Shown here: positions 34,515 through 44,600 of the stretch, piece by piece | Layout of the letters: each line of letters begins with the position of its first letter | How positions within the stretch are numbered: position 1 is the first letter of the stretch | Origin: Armatimonadota bacterium | GTDB taxonomy: Bacteria > Sysuimicrobiota > Sysuimicrobiia > Sysuimicrobiales > Sysuimicrobiaceae | Direction: 5' to 3' | NCBI GenBank assembly: GCA_025060455.1 | Contig: JANXBY010000066.1 | Location: 39,782-103,781 of the forward strand | Length of the DNA stretch: 64,000 bases | Position numbers and translations under genes: made by a program | The notes under the pieces: model-generated | The model's database searches: none | What the model was told of the DNA's origin: nothing | The model's input: only the letters and a program-made list of their open reading frames with translations

Positions 34515-34915
34515 ACGCCGTGGGAGCAATCCGGCGGTTGATGGGGTTCTTGGGGTTCGACGAGGAGGTAGAGGACGAGCCGGTGGAGGAGGCCGGCGAG
34601 CGCCGGACGCCCGTCCTGCGGCTGCACGCCGCGCGCCAGATGGAGATCGTGGTGCTGCAGCCGCGCAGCTTCGACGACGCCCGGACGGCCGCGGAGTACC
34701 TCAAGGGGCGTCGGCCCATCGTGGTGAACCTGCGGGAGGCGGACCGGGAGGTCGCGCAGCGCATCGTGGACTTCCTCTGCGGGGTGGACTACGCCCTGGA
34801 CGGTCACCTGCAGCGGGTGGCGGAAGACATCTTCCTGTTCACCCCCAGCCACGTGGTGATCAGCGCGGAGCGGTCGCGCTCCTTCACGGACTCGCCCACC
34901 TTCCCCGTGTCCTGA
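34511..34915 (+). CDS. sepF: Cell division protein SepF
   Basis: Membrane-binding FtsZ partner that helps align and tether the Z ring; 134 aa from GTG 34511 (or GTG 34520). The N-terminal amphipathic helix (IRRLMGFLGF) binds membrane. A short acidic linker precedes the SepF core with VVLQPRSFDDARTAAEYLK, VVNLREAD and a DFLCGVDYALDG block. Having both FtsA and SepF, the organism has two FtsZ tethers. Four-base overlap with yggS. Confidence 0.93.
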   Translation: MNAVGAIRRLMGFLGFDEEVEDEPVEEAGERRTPVLRLHAARQMEIVVLQPRSFDDARTAAEYLKGRRPIVVNLREADREVAQRIVDFLCGVDYALDGHLQRVAEDIFLFTPSHVVISAERSRSFTDSPTFPVS

Positions 34916-34970
34916 GCTACCCGCCTTGGGAGGTTTTTGACGGCCGTTCCGCCGCGGCCGGGAGGGATCC

Positions 34971-36011
34971 ATGAGGTGGCGATCGCTGTTCTGGGACGGT
35001 GACGCCCTGTGCGTCCTGGATCAGACGCGGCTACCACACCACGCGCACACCCTGCGGCTTGCGGACTGGCAGAGTGTGGTGCAGGCCATCCGGGACCTGC
35101 GGGTCCGGGGAGCGCCGGCCATCGGCGCCGCCGGGGCGTACGCCCTGGCCCTGGCCGCCCGGGAGTTCAGCGCCGACCCGGACCGCTTCTGGCCGCGGCT
35201 GCGGGAGGCGGCGGCGGTGATCCGGTCCGCACGGCCCACCGCGGTGAATCTGAGCTGGGCCACGGATCGCGCCCTGCGGGCCGCGGAGGTCGCCACGGAC
35301 CCGCAACAGGCGGCGGTGCGGGTGCTGGAGGAGGCGCACCGCATCGTGGAGGAGGACGAACGGACCTGCCGCGCCCTGGCGGAAGCGGGGGCGCGGGAGA
35401 TGCGGGACGGCGAGCGCGTGCTGACCCTGTGCAACACGGGAAGCCTGGCGACTCTCGGGGTCGGCACCGCTCTGGGCATCGTGCGGGTGGCGTGGGAACT
35501 GGGCAAGCGGGTGCACGTGTACGTATGCGAAACGCGTCCCCTCCTGCAGGGCTCCCGCCTCACCGCGTGGGAGCTGCTGCAGGCCGGCATCCCCTTCCAC
35601 GTGGTGGTGGACTCCGCGGCAGGCTGGCTCATGGCGCGGGGCCTCGTGGACCGGGTGGTGGTGGGCGCGGACCGCGTGGCCGCCAACGGGGACGTGGCCA
35701 ACAAGATCGGCACGTACACCCTGGCGGTGCTGGCGCGGCGGCACGACATCCCCTTCTGGGTGGCAGCACCGCTGTCCACGGTGGACCTGGATACGCCCGC
35801 GGGCTCCGCCATCCGGGTGGAACAGCGGGCGCCGGAGGAGGTCACCCACCTGGGTGGGGTGCCGGTGGCCCCTGAGGGCACTCCCGCCCTCAACGACGCC
35901 TTCGACGTCGCGCCCGCGGAGCTGGTGGACGCCCTGGTGACAGAGGCAGGGCTGGTGCGGCCGCCCTTCGGGCCGGCCCTGCGCGCCCTCAAGCAGGGGG
36001 TGCCCGCGTGA
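34971..36011 (+). CDS. mtnA: S-methyl-5-thioribose-1-phosphate isomerase MtnA
   Basis: Aldose-ketose isomerase of the methionine salvage pathway; 346 aa, ATG 34971 behind GGGAGGG. Family motifs RGAPAIGAAGAY, the catalytic cysteine region TLCNTGSLATLG and the aspartate region VGADRVAANGDVANKIGTY are intact, separating it from eIF2B-like relatives. No other methionine-salvage gene lies here. It overlaps the following glycosyltransferase gene by four bases. Confidence 0.93.
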   Translation: MRWRSLFWDGDALCVLDQTRLPHHAHTLRLADWQSVVQAIRDLRVRGAPAIGAAGAYALALAAREFSADPDRFWPRLREAAAVIRSARPTAVNLSWATDRALRAAEVATDPQQAAVRVLEEAHRIVEEDERTCRALAEAGAREMRDGERVLTLCNTGSLATLGVGTALGIVRVAWELGKRVHVYVCETRPLLQGSRLTAWELLQAGIPFHVVVDSAAGWLMARGLVDRVVVGADRVAANGDVANKIGTYTLAVLARRHDIPFWVAAPLSTVDLDTPAGSAIRVEQRAPEEVTHLGGVPVAPEGTPALNDAFDVAPAELVDALVTEAGLVRPPFGPALRALKQGVPA

Positions 36012-37420
36012 GACGGCGCAGGGTCTGGGCCCTGGCGGCTTTGGCGCTGGCGCTGGTTGTGTGGGGCGCGGCGGTGGCGTATACCGTCCGGAGCCGGGAT
36101 TTGGTGGGCCTGCAGGCTGCCCTGGTGGCCTACTCCCTGTACGGGGCCGCCATGCATCTGCTGGGCGCCGCCCGGCGCAGGCGCAGCGCGCCCGTGGAGC
36201 CGCGGCAGCTGCCCTTCGTCTCGGTGTTGGTGCCCGCACGGGACGAGGTGTCGGTGATCCAGGAGACCCTGCGCTGCCTCGGCCAGCTCCGTTACCACGA
36301 CGCGCGCGGGCCGCGGTTCGAGGTGGTGGTCCTGGACGACCGCTCCAGGGACGGGACCGGCAGCCGGGCGGCGCAGGTGGAGCTAGCGGTCCCCCTGCGG
36401 GTGGTGCGGGTTCCTGAGGAGGCTCCCCGGGGCAAGGCTGCCGTGCTGAACGTGGGCACGCAGGCCGCCTGTGGGCAGCTGTTGGCGGTGTTTGACGCGG
36501 ACGCGCGGCCGGAACCGGACTTCCTCCTGCGTGCGGTTCCACTCCTCCTGGAGCCAGGTGTGGCCGCGGTGCAGGGCCGCCGGCGGCTGTACCACCGTTC
36601 CGGGGGAGTGGTGGCGCGCGGGCAGGAGCACGAGTTCGACGTGTACCAGACGGTGATGCAGAGGGCGCGGGAGCAGTTCGGGGCACACGTGCTGCTGGGC
36701 GGCAACGGTATGGTGGTGAACCGGTGGGCCCTGGAACGGGTGGGTGGGTGGAACCCTGACGCCCTCACGGAGGACATCGACCTCGCCATCCGGTTCCACG
36801 CCGCGGGCTGGCGGGTGCGGTACTGCGAGGAGGCGGTGGTGTGGGAGGAGTCGGTTGCTAGCTGGCCCGCCCTGGTCCGGCAGCGGGCGCGGTGGACCGA
36901 GGGCGTCCTGAGGGCCCTGGTCCAGCATGCGGCGCGAGTGGTGCGGGGCCACATGTCCGTCGCGCAGAAGTTGGACCTGCTCTTCTTCCTCACCGGTTCG
37001 GTGGTGATCCCCGCGGCCGTGTTTGCCAGCTACGCGTACGGGGTGGTGGCCTTCGTGCGTGGGGTGCTGCTGCCGTACTACCTGCTGCCGCTGCCGCGGG
37101 CGCTGCCGGAGCTTCTCACCGCTGGGGCGTTCGCGGCCCTCACGCTGGGGCTGGTGCTGTCTTCTGCCGTGGAACTGCGGACGGCTCGGCGGGTGTTGGT
37201 GGGGCTTGCCGCGTACGGTGCATTCACCGTACACCCGCTGCTGTCTACCCCGCTGGCACTGGTGAACTACGGGTGGTCTGTCGCCACCGGGCAGAACCAT
37301 TGGTGGAAGACCGACCACGGCGCGGCCCCAGCACCGGCGGCCCCACAGCCCGCGTGGGCGCGGGACGGGCGGGTGGCGGAGTGGCTGGCGCTGGGCGTGT
37401 ACCGCCGCGCCATCCCGTAG
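36008..37420 (+). CDS. Membrane family 2 glycosyltransferase
   Basis: Processive-type GT2 enzyme; 470 aa from GTG 36008. Two N-terminal membrane helices (about residues 5-50) precede the catalytic domain with VLDDRSRDGT, the FDADARPEP metal site, GGNGMVVNRWALERVGGW and TEDIDLAIR, then the QRARWTEG motif of cellulose-synthase-like enzymes. Three or four helices close the protein. The product is probably a surface glycan or glycolipid but cannot be specified. Confidence 0.85.
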   Translation: MRRRRVWALAALALALVVWGAAVAYTVRSRDLVGLQAALVAYSLYGAAMHLLGAARRRRSAPVEPRQLPFVSVLVPARDEVSVIQETLRCLGQLRYHDARGPRFEVVVLDDRSRDGTGSRAAQVELAVPLRVVRVPEEAPRGKAAVLNVGTQAACGQLLAVFDADARPEPDFLLRAVPLLLEPGVAAVQGRRRLYHRSGGVVARGQEHEFDVYQTVMQRAREQFGAHVLLGGNGMVVNRWALERVGGWNPDALTEDIDLAIRFHAAGWRVRYCEEAVVWEESVASWPALVRQRARWTEGVLRALVQHAARVVRGHMSVAQKLDLLFFLTGSVVIPAAVFASYAYGVVAFVRGVLLPYYLLPLPRALPELLTAGAFAALTLGLVLSSAVELRTARRVLVGLAAYGAFTVHPLLSTPLALVNYGWSVATGQNHWWKTDHGAAPAPAAPQPAWARDGRVAEWLALGVYRRAIP

Positions 37421-37500
37421 CCCGCTGGAGCGGGCGGGCGTGCACCGACGGAGTCGTGTGCCGCAGAAGCTTCCGCAAGGGTTGGCCGGCTCGTAGCCGG
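37421..37500 (+). terminator. Hairpins in the gap between convergent glycosyltransferase and thiI genes
   Basis: This 191-base gap (37421-37611) lies between convergent genes. It starts with a hairpin (CCCGCT-GG-AGCGGG, 37421-37434) right after the stop codon and contains a second perfect one (CCGGCT-CGT-AGCCGG, 37486-37500). Neither has a T-tract. I find no tRNA or other structural RNA and no convincing reading frame in the rest. Confidence 0.35.
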
Positions 37501-37611
37501 GCGACTCGAAGTTGCGCGGTGACGCAGCACTGGCAGGCAACCGCGCTGGGGACGACTGCGCGGTCCACGCGCGCTCGGCATGAAGGGCGAGGGGGTGGGT
37601 CCGGTAGGCGC

Positions 37612-38775
37612 TTACGCGCGGGCCGGGGCCGCCGGGAAGACGGTCTCGGCCCCCGCCAGGGCTTCCTGCACGAGGCTGTCCACCGCGAGGCCGACTTCCG
37701 CGCGTTCTGCTTCTTCTAGGGTGGGCCGGGTGCGGGGCCGGCGCGGCACGAACAGGGTACAGCAGTCCTCGTAAGGGAGCACGGAGATCTCGTAGGTGCC
37801 GATGCGCTGCGCCAGGGCGGTGATCTCCAGCTTGTCCATGCCCACCAGCGGCCGGAGCACCGGCAGGCGGGTGGCGGCCTCGATGGCCGCGAGGGCCTCC
37901 AGGGTCTGGCTAGCCACCTGGCCGAGGCTTTCGCCCGTGACGAGGGCCGCAGCACCGACCCGCTCCGCCACCCGCTCCGCCACCCGCATCATGATCCGGC
38001 GCATGGCCACGGTCCACAGGGGTTCTTCCACCTGCTGTCGGATGGCGCGCTGCACGTGGGCGAACGGGACCACCCACAGCTCCATGGGCCCGCACCACTG
38101 CGAAAGCACCTCCACCAGCCGTACCACCTTCTCCTTCGCGCGCTCGCTGGTGAACGGCGGGGCGTGGAAGTGCACGGGGGTCACCTCCACACCTCGCTTG
38201 GCCACCATCCAGATGGCCACGGGGCTGTCGATCCCCCCGGACAGCAGCGCCACCGCGCGCCCGCCAGTCCCCACGGGCAACCCTCCGGGGCCCGGGCGCA
38301 CCTGCGTGTAGACGTACGCCCGCTGGCGGATGTCCACCCACACGCACACCTGCGGGTCCTTCATGCGGGCCACCAGTCCCGGGAAGTGCGTCTGCAGTCG
38401 TCGGCCCAGCTCACGGTCCACCTCGGGCGAGGTGAGCGGAAAGGACTTGTCGCGACGGTGGGTCTCCACCCGGAAGGTGGTGCCAGGCTGGGGGGCCAGC
38501 TCGGCCACCAGAGCCCGCGCCGCCTGCTCGATGGCGTCGAGCTCCGCAGCCACCTCCAGGGCGGGGCTGCTGGACACCACGCCGAAGGTGCGGGCCAACC
38601 GTTCCAGGACCCAGGGCTGCTGGGCGTCCCGTAGCAGCAGGTGGTCGAACCGGTTCTCCACCCGCACGCATGGCAGGGCGGCCTGCAGGTTGCGGGCCAA
38701 CTGGGCCACAAAGGCGGGGCGGTTGGCCCCCTTGAGCCCGATCTCTCCGTACCGGACGAGGACGACCCGTTCCAC
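37612..38775 (-). CDS. thiI: tRNA 4-thiouridine synthetase ThiI
   Basis: ATP-dependent sulfur transferase for tRNA s4U (and in some bacteria thiamine thiazole) synthesis; 387 aa from GTG 38775. The N-terminal ferredoxin-like and THUMP domains (RYGEIGLKGANR onward) are followed by the PP-loop SGGIDSPVA at about residue 181. There is no C-terminal rhodanese domain, so sulfur is likely delivered by the adjacent desulfurase, as in Bacillus. It lies eight bases downstream of that gene. Confidence 0.93.
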   Translation of the reverse strand: MERVVLVRYGEIGLKGANRPAFVAQLARNLQAALPCVRVENRFDHLLLRDAQQPWVLERLARTFGVVSSSPALEVAAELDAIEQAARALVAELAPQPGTTFRVETHRRDKSFPLTSPEVDRELGRRLQTHFPGLVARMKDPQVCVWVDIRQRAYVYTQVRPGPGGLPVGTGGRAVALLSGGIDSPVAIWMVAKRGVEVTPVHFHAPPFTSERAKEKVVRLVEVLSQWCGPMELWVVPFAHVQRAIRQQVEEPLWTVAMRRIMMRVAERVAERVGAAALVTGESLGQVASQTLEALAAIEAATRLPVLRPLVGMDKLEITALAQRIGTYEISVLPYEDCCTLFVPRRPRTRPTLEEAERAEVGLAVDSLVQEALAGAETVFPAAPARA

Positions 38776-38783
38776 GGCAACCG

Positions 38784-39950
38784 TCAGGAACGCACCAGAA
38801 AGCGCAGGTCTTCCAGGGCCGCCCGGAACGCGGCCACCGCGTGGTCCACGTCGTCCTCCGTGGTCTCAGGCCCCAGGCTCAAACGGACCGCGGACACCGC
38901 CTCGGCCTTGGACCGGCCCATGGCCAGCAGGACGTGGCTGGGGTGCGCCCGGCGGGAGTGGCACGCAGAGCCGGTGGACGCGTACACGCCCTCCTGCTCC
39001 AGCCGGTGGACCAGCACCTCCCCGCGCAGCCCGGGGACCGACACGTTCAGGATGTGGGGAGCGGTGCGGTCCACGTCCGACGGGGTGTTCCACCGAAGCC
39101 CCCCAAGCGCCTGCAGCCCTGCCCGCAGCCGGCCGGACAGCTGCCGGAGCCGGTCCCTGAGGTGGTCGCCTTCCCGGTCCCAGAACCGCACGGCCGCCGC
39201 GAACCCCGCGATCCCGGGCAGGTTGGGCGTGCCTGCCCGGAGGCCGCGCTCCTGGTCACCGCCCAGCACCAGGGGCCGCAGCCGTACGCCCCTCCGCACG
39301 AACAGGGCTCCGACCCCCTTCGGCCCGCCCAGCTTGTGGGCGGAAACCGTGACCAGGTCGGCGCCCAGGTCGCGCACGCGGAAGAGCACGTGCCCCAGGG
39401 CCTGCACTGCGTCCGTGTGAAGGAGCGGCCGACGTCCCCAGCGGGCCTGGGCGCGGTCCAGCAGCCGCGCCACCTCCGCCACGGGCTGCAGGGTTCCGAC
39501 CTCGTTGTTGACCAGCACCACGCTCACCAGGGCGGTGTTGGGCCGCAGCAGGTCTTCCAGGGCGTCCAGCCGGACGAACCCCTCCCCGTCCACCGGGCAG
39601 AAGTCCACCGCCACGCCGGACTCCTTCAGGCGGCGAGCCGGCTCCAGGACGGAGGAGTGCTCGAAGGCGGAGACCACCACGTGTGGGTCCTGGCGGGCCC
39701 ACGCGGCGCCGAAGACGGCCAGGTTGTTGGCCTCCGTGCCACCGGAGGTGAACACCACCTCCGACGGTTCCGCGCCCAGGCTCAGCGCCACCGCCTCCCG
39801 GCTGCGTTCCAACAGCCCCTCCGCCTCCACGCCCAGACCGTGGAGGGAGGCGGGGTTGCCGGGAAAGCGCTCCAGGGCGTCCCGCACCGCCTCTACCACC
39901 TCGGGCAGCGGAGGGCTGGTGGCGCTGTGGTCGAGGTACACGCGGCGCAT
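38784..39950 (-). CDS. Cysteine desulfurase (NifS/IscS family)
   Basis: PLP enzyme releasing sulfur from cysteine; 388 aa. ATG 39950 gives the standard MRRVYLDHSATSP start; the frame runs further upstream without homology. The PLP lysine is in SAHKLGGPKG, and the mobile catalytic cysteine is in GSACHSRRAHPSHVL. The FTSGGTEANN motif is present. Pairing with thiI suggests it mainly supplies sulfur for tRNA thiolation; no iscU or sufU is nearby. Confidence 0.93.
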   Translation of the reverse strand: MRRVYLDHSATSPPLPEVVEAVRDALERFPGNPASLHGLGVEAEGLLERSREAVALSLGAEPSEVVFTSGGTEANNLAVFGAAWARQDPHVVVSAFEHSSVLEPARRLKESGVAVDFCPVDGEGFVRLDALEDLLRPNTALVSVVLVNNEVGTLQPVAEVARLLDRAQARWGRRPLLHTDAVQALGHVLFRVRDLGADLVTVSAHKLGGPKGVGALFVRRGVRLRPLVLGGDQERGLRAGTPNLPGIAGFAAAVRFWDREGDHLRDRLRQLSGRLRAGLQALGGLRWNTPSDVDRTAPHILNVSVPGLRGEVLVHRLEQEGVYASTGSACHSRRAHPSHVLLAMGRSKAEAVSAVRLSLGPETTEDDVDHAVAAFRAALEDLRFLVRS

Positions 39951-40074
39951 GGCACGACGATGGTACCGCGCAGCCGCGCAGCCCGCCACCGGCCACGCCG
40001 CGCAGGAGTCCGGCGGCGATGGCTCGAAAACTTGCACAGACTTACTGCCAAAAAGCCGTCAAACTCTCAGGGCG

Positions 40075-40425
40075 ATGGACCGGCGTTCAGGGAAGGACGG
40101 TGGGCCGCAGACGCCCCGGGACCGGAGGGACGCCCAGGCGCGGCTGGCGAGGCTGGTGCGTCAGGAGGCGCTGCCGATGGAGCTGCCCCACCCACGGCCC
40201 CCGCGGGGAGGTCGCCGTCCCTTCTCCGAGAGCCGGGAGGAGCTCATCCGCCGGCTGCTGGACCCTGAGCTGACCCTGCACGAGGCTTCCCTGATCCTGA
40301 ACGTGAGCAAGGCCACCCTGCGGCGGTACACGGACCAGGGCAAGCTGCGTTGCACGCGAACCCCAGGCGGTCACCGACGGTTCCGGCTTTCCGACCTGCT
40401 GGAGCTGGTGGAGGGGGGGCCGTGA
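40075..40425 (+). CDS. BldC/MerR-like helix-turn-helix regulator
   Basis: Small DNA-binding protein of about 116 aa from ATG 40075. The N-terminal 60 residues are basic and probably disordered. The C-terminal part is a winged helix of the MerR/BldC type (LTLHEASLILNVSKATLRRY...GGHRRFRLSDLLELVE). It lacks a MerR coiled coil. The 124-base upstream gap (39951-40074) is shared with the divergent desulfurase gene; it contains AT-richer DNA around 40020-40070, probably its promoter, though no clear hexamer pair stands out. Target unknown. Confidence 0.75.
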   Translation: MDRRSGKDGGPQTPRDRRDAQARLARLVRQEALPMELPHPRPPRGGRRPFSESREELIRRLLDPELTLHEASLILNVSKATLRRYTDQGKLRCTRTPGGHRRFRLSDLLELVEGGP

Positions 40426-40447
40426 CGGGAGGGGCCGGCGGCGGCCC

Positions 40448-41590
40448 GTGGCCCTGACGGTGGGGATGTTCACGGACTCCTACCGGCCACGGTTGAGTGG
40501 GGTGGTGCACTCGGTGGCCGGGTTCGTGGCCGCCCTGCGGCAGCAGGGACACCGGGTGGTGGTGTTCGCGCCCGACTACCCAGGCTACCGGGACGCGGAG
40601 CCCGACGTGGTCCGCCTGCCCTCGGTGGTGACGCGCCGGCACCCTGACTTCCCCCTGTTGATCCCCGTGTCGCGGGACCTGGAGCGGCGGGTGCGGGAGC
40701 TGGGAGTGCAGGTGGTCCACGCCCACTCGCCGTTTGCGGCGGGGCGGCTGGCCGCAGCCTGCCGCGGCGGGCGGCCCCTGGTCTTCACCCACCACACGCT
40801 GTACGAGGACTACGTCCACTACGCGGCCGTGATTCCCGCGCCCGTGGCCCGGTGGTGGGTGCGGCGGCACGTGGTGAACTTCTGCAACCGGTGCGACCTG
40901 GTGGTGGCGCCCACCGGGGCGGTGCAGCAGTTCCTGCGTGCCCGGGGCGTGCGGTCCCGGGTGGAGGTGGTACCCACCGCGGCCCTGGACCTGGAGGCGG
41001 TGGACCGCGTCCCACCGGTGGATCCCGCGGCGTGGGGAATTCCCCCCGGCGCGCCCTTGGTGGTGTGTGTGGGGCGTATGGCGCCGGAAAAGAGCATGCA
41101 GGTGGTGGTGGAGGCGTTCGCGGGCTCCCCGAGACTACAGGGGGCGTACCTGGTGATGGTGGGCGGCGGGCCCAGCCTAGACGCCCTGCGGCGCCTGGCC
41201 TGCCAGTCGGGCGCCCAGGACCGGATCCGGTTCGTGGGCCCTCAGCCGTGGGAGGACGTGGTGGCGTGGATGAAGGCGGCAAAGGTGTTCGCGTTTGCCT
41301 CCCGCACGGAGACGCAGGGGCTGGTGGTGGTGGAGGCATTGGCGTGTGGCACCCCGGTGGTGGCGGTACGGGCGGGCGCTGTAGCGGAAGTGGTGCAGCA
41401 CGGCCAGACGGGGTTGCTGGTGGACCCCTCCCCTCAGTCCCTCCGCGAGGGCCTGGAGCGCCTTCTGGGGGACGAGCCGCTGCGGCGGCAGATGGCGGAT
41501 CGCGCCAGGAAGCAGGCGCGGAAGTTCGACAGCCGGGTCGTGGCAGAGCAGCTGGCGGCGCTGTACCGGTCGTTGGTGGAGGCAGGGTGA
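40448..41590 (+). CDS. GT4 glycosyltransferase, diacylglycerol glucosyltransferase-like
   Basis: Cytoplasmic GT-B enzyme; 380 aa from GTG 40448. The N-terminal motif GMFTDSYRPRLSGVVHSV and HAHSPFAAGR...THHTLYEDY resemble GT4 enzymes that glucosylate diacylglycerol or phosphatidylinositol. The C-terminal domain has VGRMAPEKSM and the EX7E-type motif (SRTETQGLVVVEALACG). A role in membrane glycolipid synthesis is likely but the acceptor is not proven. Confidence 0.85.
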   Translation: MALTVGMFTDSYRPRLSGVVHSVAGFVAALRQQGHRVVVFAPDYPGYRDAEPDVVRLPSVVTRRHPDFPLLIPVSRDLERRVRELGVQVVHAHSPFAAGRLAAACRGGRPLVFTHHTLYEDYVHYAAVIPAPVARWWVRRHVVNFCNRCDLVVAPTGAVQQFLRARGVRSRVEVVPTAALDLEAVDRVPPVDPAAWGIPPGAPLVVCVGRMAPEKSMQVVVEAFAGSPRLQGAYLVMVGGGPSLDALRRLACQSGAQDRIRFVGPQPWEDVVAWMKAAKVFAFASRTETQGLVVVEALACGTPVVAVRAGAVAEVVQHGQTGLLVDPSPQSLREGLERLLGDEPLRRQMADRARKQARKFDSRVVAEQLAALYRSLVEAG

Positions 41591-41636
41591 CCGTCTGACA
41601 CACACCCGCACGGACGAGGCGCGAACGGAGGCAACC

Positions 41637-44600
41637 ATGTACCTGAAGCGGCTGGAGCTCAGCGGGTTCAAGACCTTCGCAGATCGCACGGAGCTGGTGT
41701 TCGGCCCCGGGATCACCGCCATCGTGGGGCCCAACGGGTCCGGGAAGAGCAACCTGGCGGACGCCATCCGGTGGGTCCTGGGGGAGACCTCCTGGAGGGC
41801 GCTGCGCAGCCACCGCACCGAGGACGTGATCTTCGCGGGCACCCACAGCCGGCGTGCCCACGGGCTCGCGGAGGTGCACCTCACGATGGACAACGAGGAC
41901 GGCGTCCTGCCGGTGGAGTTCGCGGAAGTCACGGTGACGCGGCGGGCCACCCGGGCGGGGGACAGCGAGTTCCTCATCAACCGCACTCCCTGCCGGCTGC
42001 GGGACGTGCAGAACCTGTTCCTGGGGACCGGTCTGGGGGGCCGGGCCTACGCCATGATCGGGCAGGGCGAGGTGGATGCCATCCTGGACGCGTCCCCGCA
42101 GGAGCGGAGGGACCTCCTGGAGGAGGCGGCGGGGCTTTCCCGGTACAAGCGGCGGCACGCGGAGGCGGCCCGGCGGCTGGAGCACGCCCGGCAGAACCTG
42201 GCCCGAGGGCTGGATCGGCTTGCGGAGCTGGGGGAGCGGGCCAGGGAGCTGAGCAGCGAGGCGGAACGGGCGCGCCTGCACCACGAGTACCGGCAGCGGC
42301 TGCGGCAGGCAGAGCTCCACCTTCAGGTGGCGGAGTACCGCCGCGTCCGAGCGCAGCTCAGGCGGGTCTCCGCACAGGTGGAGGCCGGGCGCCTGCGGCA
42401 CGCGGAGTTGCAGGCTTCGGTGGAGCAGGTGGAGCGGGAGCTGGCCGCCGCCCGGGCCCGCGCCCGGCAGGCGGAGGAAGCCCTGCAGGATCTGCAGGCC
42501 CAGGTCGTGCGGTCGGTGGAGGAGGCAGGGCGAGTCGAGCAGGACGCGCGGGTCGCCGAACAGCAGGCGATGGCCGCAGGACAGATGCGGGAGCGTGTGG
42601 CGCAGGAGCTGGACCGGGTTTCCCGCGAACGCCAGGAGGCCGCGGCCGCCCTGGAGAGGGCGGAACAGGACCTGGCCTGCCGGCAGGACGCGGCCCAGCA
42701 GTGCGCCCTGAACCTGCAGCGGTTGGAGGCGGAGCTGGCGGCCGCCGAACAGCAACTGCAGGCGGCGGCTTCCGCGGTGGAGTCTACCCGGGCGGACCTC
42801 GTGGAGCTGGAGCACGCGCGGACCCACGCCCTGTCCGCCCGCAACGCCGCCCGGGCTCGGTGGGAAGCCCTGTCAGGCCGGGAGCGCGCCCTCCTGGCGC
42901 AGCTGGGCCGGCTGGGGAGCGAGCGGCGTGAGCTGGAAAGCCGGCGGGCGTCCCTGAAAGAGCGAGAGGCCACGCTGGGTGAGCAGCTGCAAACGGTGGC
43001 GCACGAGGTGGCCGCCGCGCAGGCGGACCTAGACAGGCTAATGGCCCGAAGGGCGCAGCTGGAGCAAGAGCAGCGGGACCTTCAGCTGCGGCGGGAGCGG
43101 GACCGGGCGAGGCTTTCGGTCCTGGAGGAGGCCCACGCAGGGCTTGTGGGCTACGAGCCCGCGGCCCGGCGCGTGTTGCTGGCGCGGCGGGACGAACCGG
43201 GGCGGTTCGGAGGCGTCCGGGGCGCCCTGGTGGACTTCCTGGACGCGGACCCCGAACACCGGCAGGCCGTGGAGGCCGCGCTGTCGGACCGGCTGTTTGC
43301 GTTAGTGGTGGACGACTGGGAAACTGCCCGCCGGACCCTGGAGGAGCTGGGGCCGGAGTCCTGCTGCTTCCTCGCGGTGGAGGCGGCTTCGGACGGAGCT
43401 CCTCTACGACCTACGCCAGGACCGGAAGAGGGGGGGGTGGCGTGGGCGTGGCAGCTGGTCCGCTGCGCGCCCCTGGTGCAGCGGCTGGTCAGGGCCGGTC
43501 TGGACGGGACCCTTGTGGTACAGGACCTGGAGGCAGCGCTGCGGCTGTGGTCCGGTGGGTGGCGCGGCCGGCTGGTGACGCTCGCGGGGGAGGTATTGAC
43601 CGCGGACGGCCTGCTGGCCGTACGGCGCAACGGGTCGGCGACTCCGCTGGGGCGGGTGCAGGAGATCGCGTCCCTGCGCCAGCGGGTGGAGGAGCTGGAC
43701 CGGGCCGAGGAGGACCTGGTGGCACAGCTGGCCGCGCTGAACACGGAGGAGGCGGCCTTGCGTGACCGGATGGCGGACCGGCACGTCAAGGCGGAGCGGG
43801 TGCAGGCAGAACTCCGCGCGGTACGCGAGGAGCTGGCCCGGGTGGAGGCCCGGCTGGCGGGGCTGCCCAGGATGGAGCAGGAAGCCCAGCTGGAGCGGTC
43901 CCAGGTGCTCGAGCAGTTGCGGGAAGCCGAGGAGGAGGAGCACAGCTGCGCGGCGGACCTGGAGCGGCTCGGCGCAGAGGTGGCGGAGGCCCGCGCGCGC
44001 CTGGACGCCGCCCGGGCACGGCAACAGGACGCCGAAACGGCGGTGGGTGCCGCCTCCGCGCGGCTGGGAGCGCTGAGGGTGCAGCACGCGGAGTTGGTGG
44101 CCCTGTGCCGGGGGTTGCAGGCACGGACGGAAGATCTGCGGCGACAGCGGGCCTTTCTGGAGGCGGAGGAGGACAGGTTGCGGGCCGAGCTGAGGGCTGT
44201 GGAAGCGGAAGCTGGCCGCCTGCGGGACCTGGCCGCGGAGCTGGCGCGGCGGGCCGCGGAGGCGCGCCGGCGGCACGAGGAGCTCCGCGCGCAGGCCGAG
44301 GTGACGGCGCGCGCCTGGGAGGAGCACGGGCAGGCCTGCACAGATTTGGAGGGAAAGCTTGCCGCGGCCCGCGAAGCCGCGAGGGCCGCCCAGGAGGAGG
44401 CCCACCGGGCGGAGGTCCGCGCCGCGCAGGTGGCAGCGGAGCTCGCGGCTGCGGAGCGCCGCCTGCGGGAGGCCTTCGGCGAGGAGCCGGAGGTCCTGGA
44501 AGCCCAAACGCCGGAGCGGGTGGACCGGGAGGCGGTGCTGGCGGAGGCGGAGTCGTTCCGCGCGCGGCTGGCGGAACTGGGTCCCGTCAACCCGCGGGCG

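Noticed and set aside
37421..37611. Possible tRNA or other structural RNA in the gap (GACTCGAAGTTGC-like sequence and hairpins)
   Set aside because: No cloverleaf with matching acceptor stem could be built, and neither the T-loop consensus nor SRP/tmRNA motifs are present.
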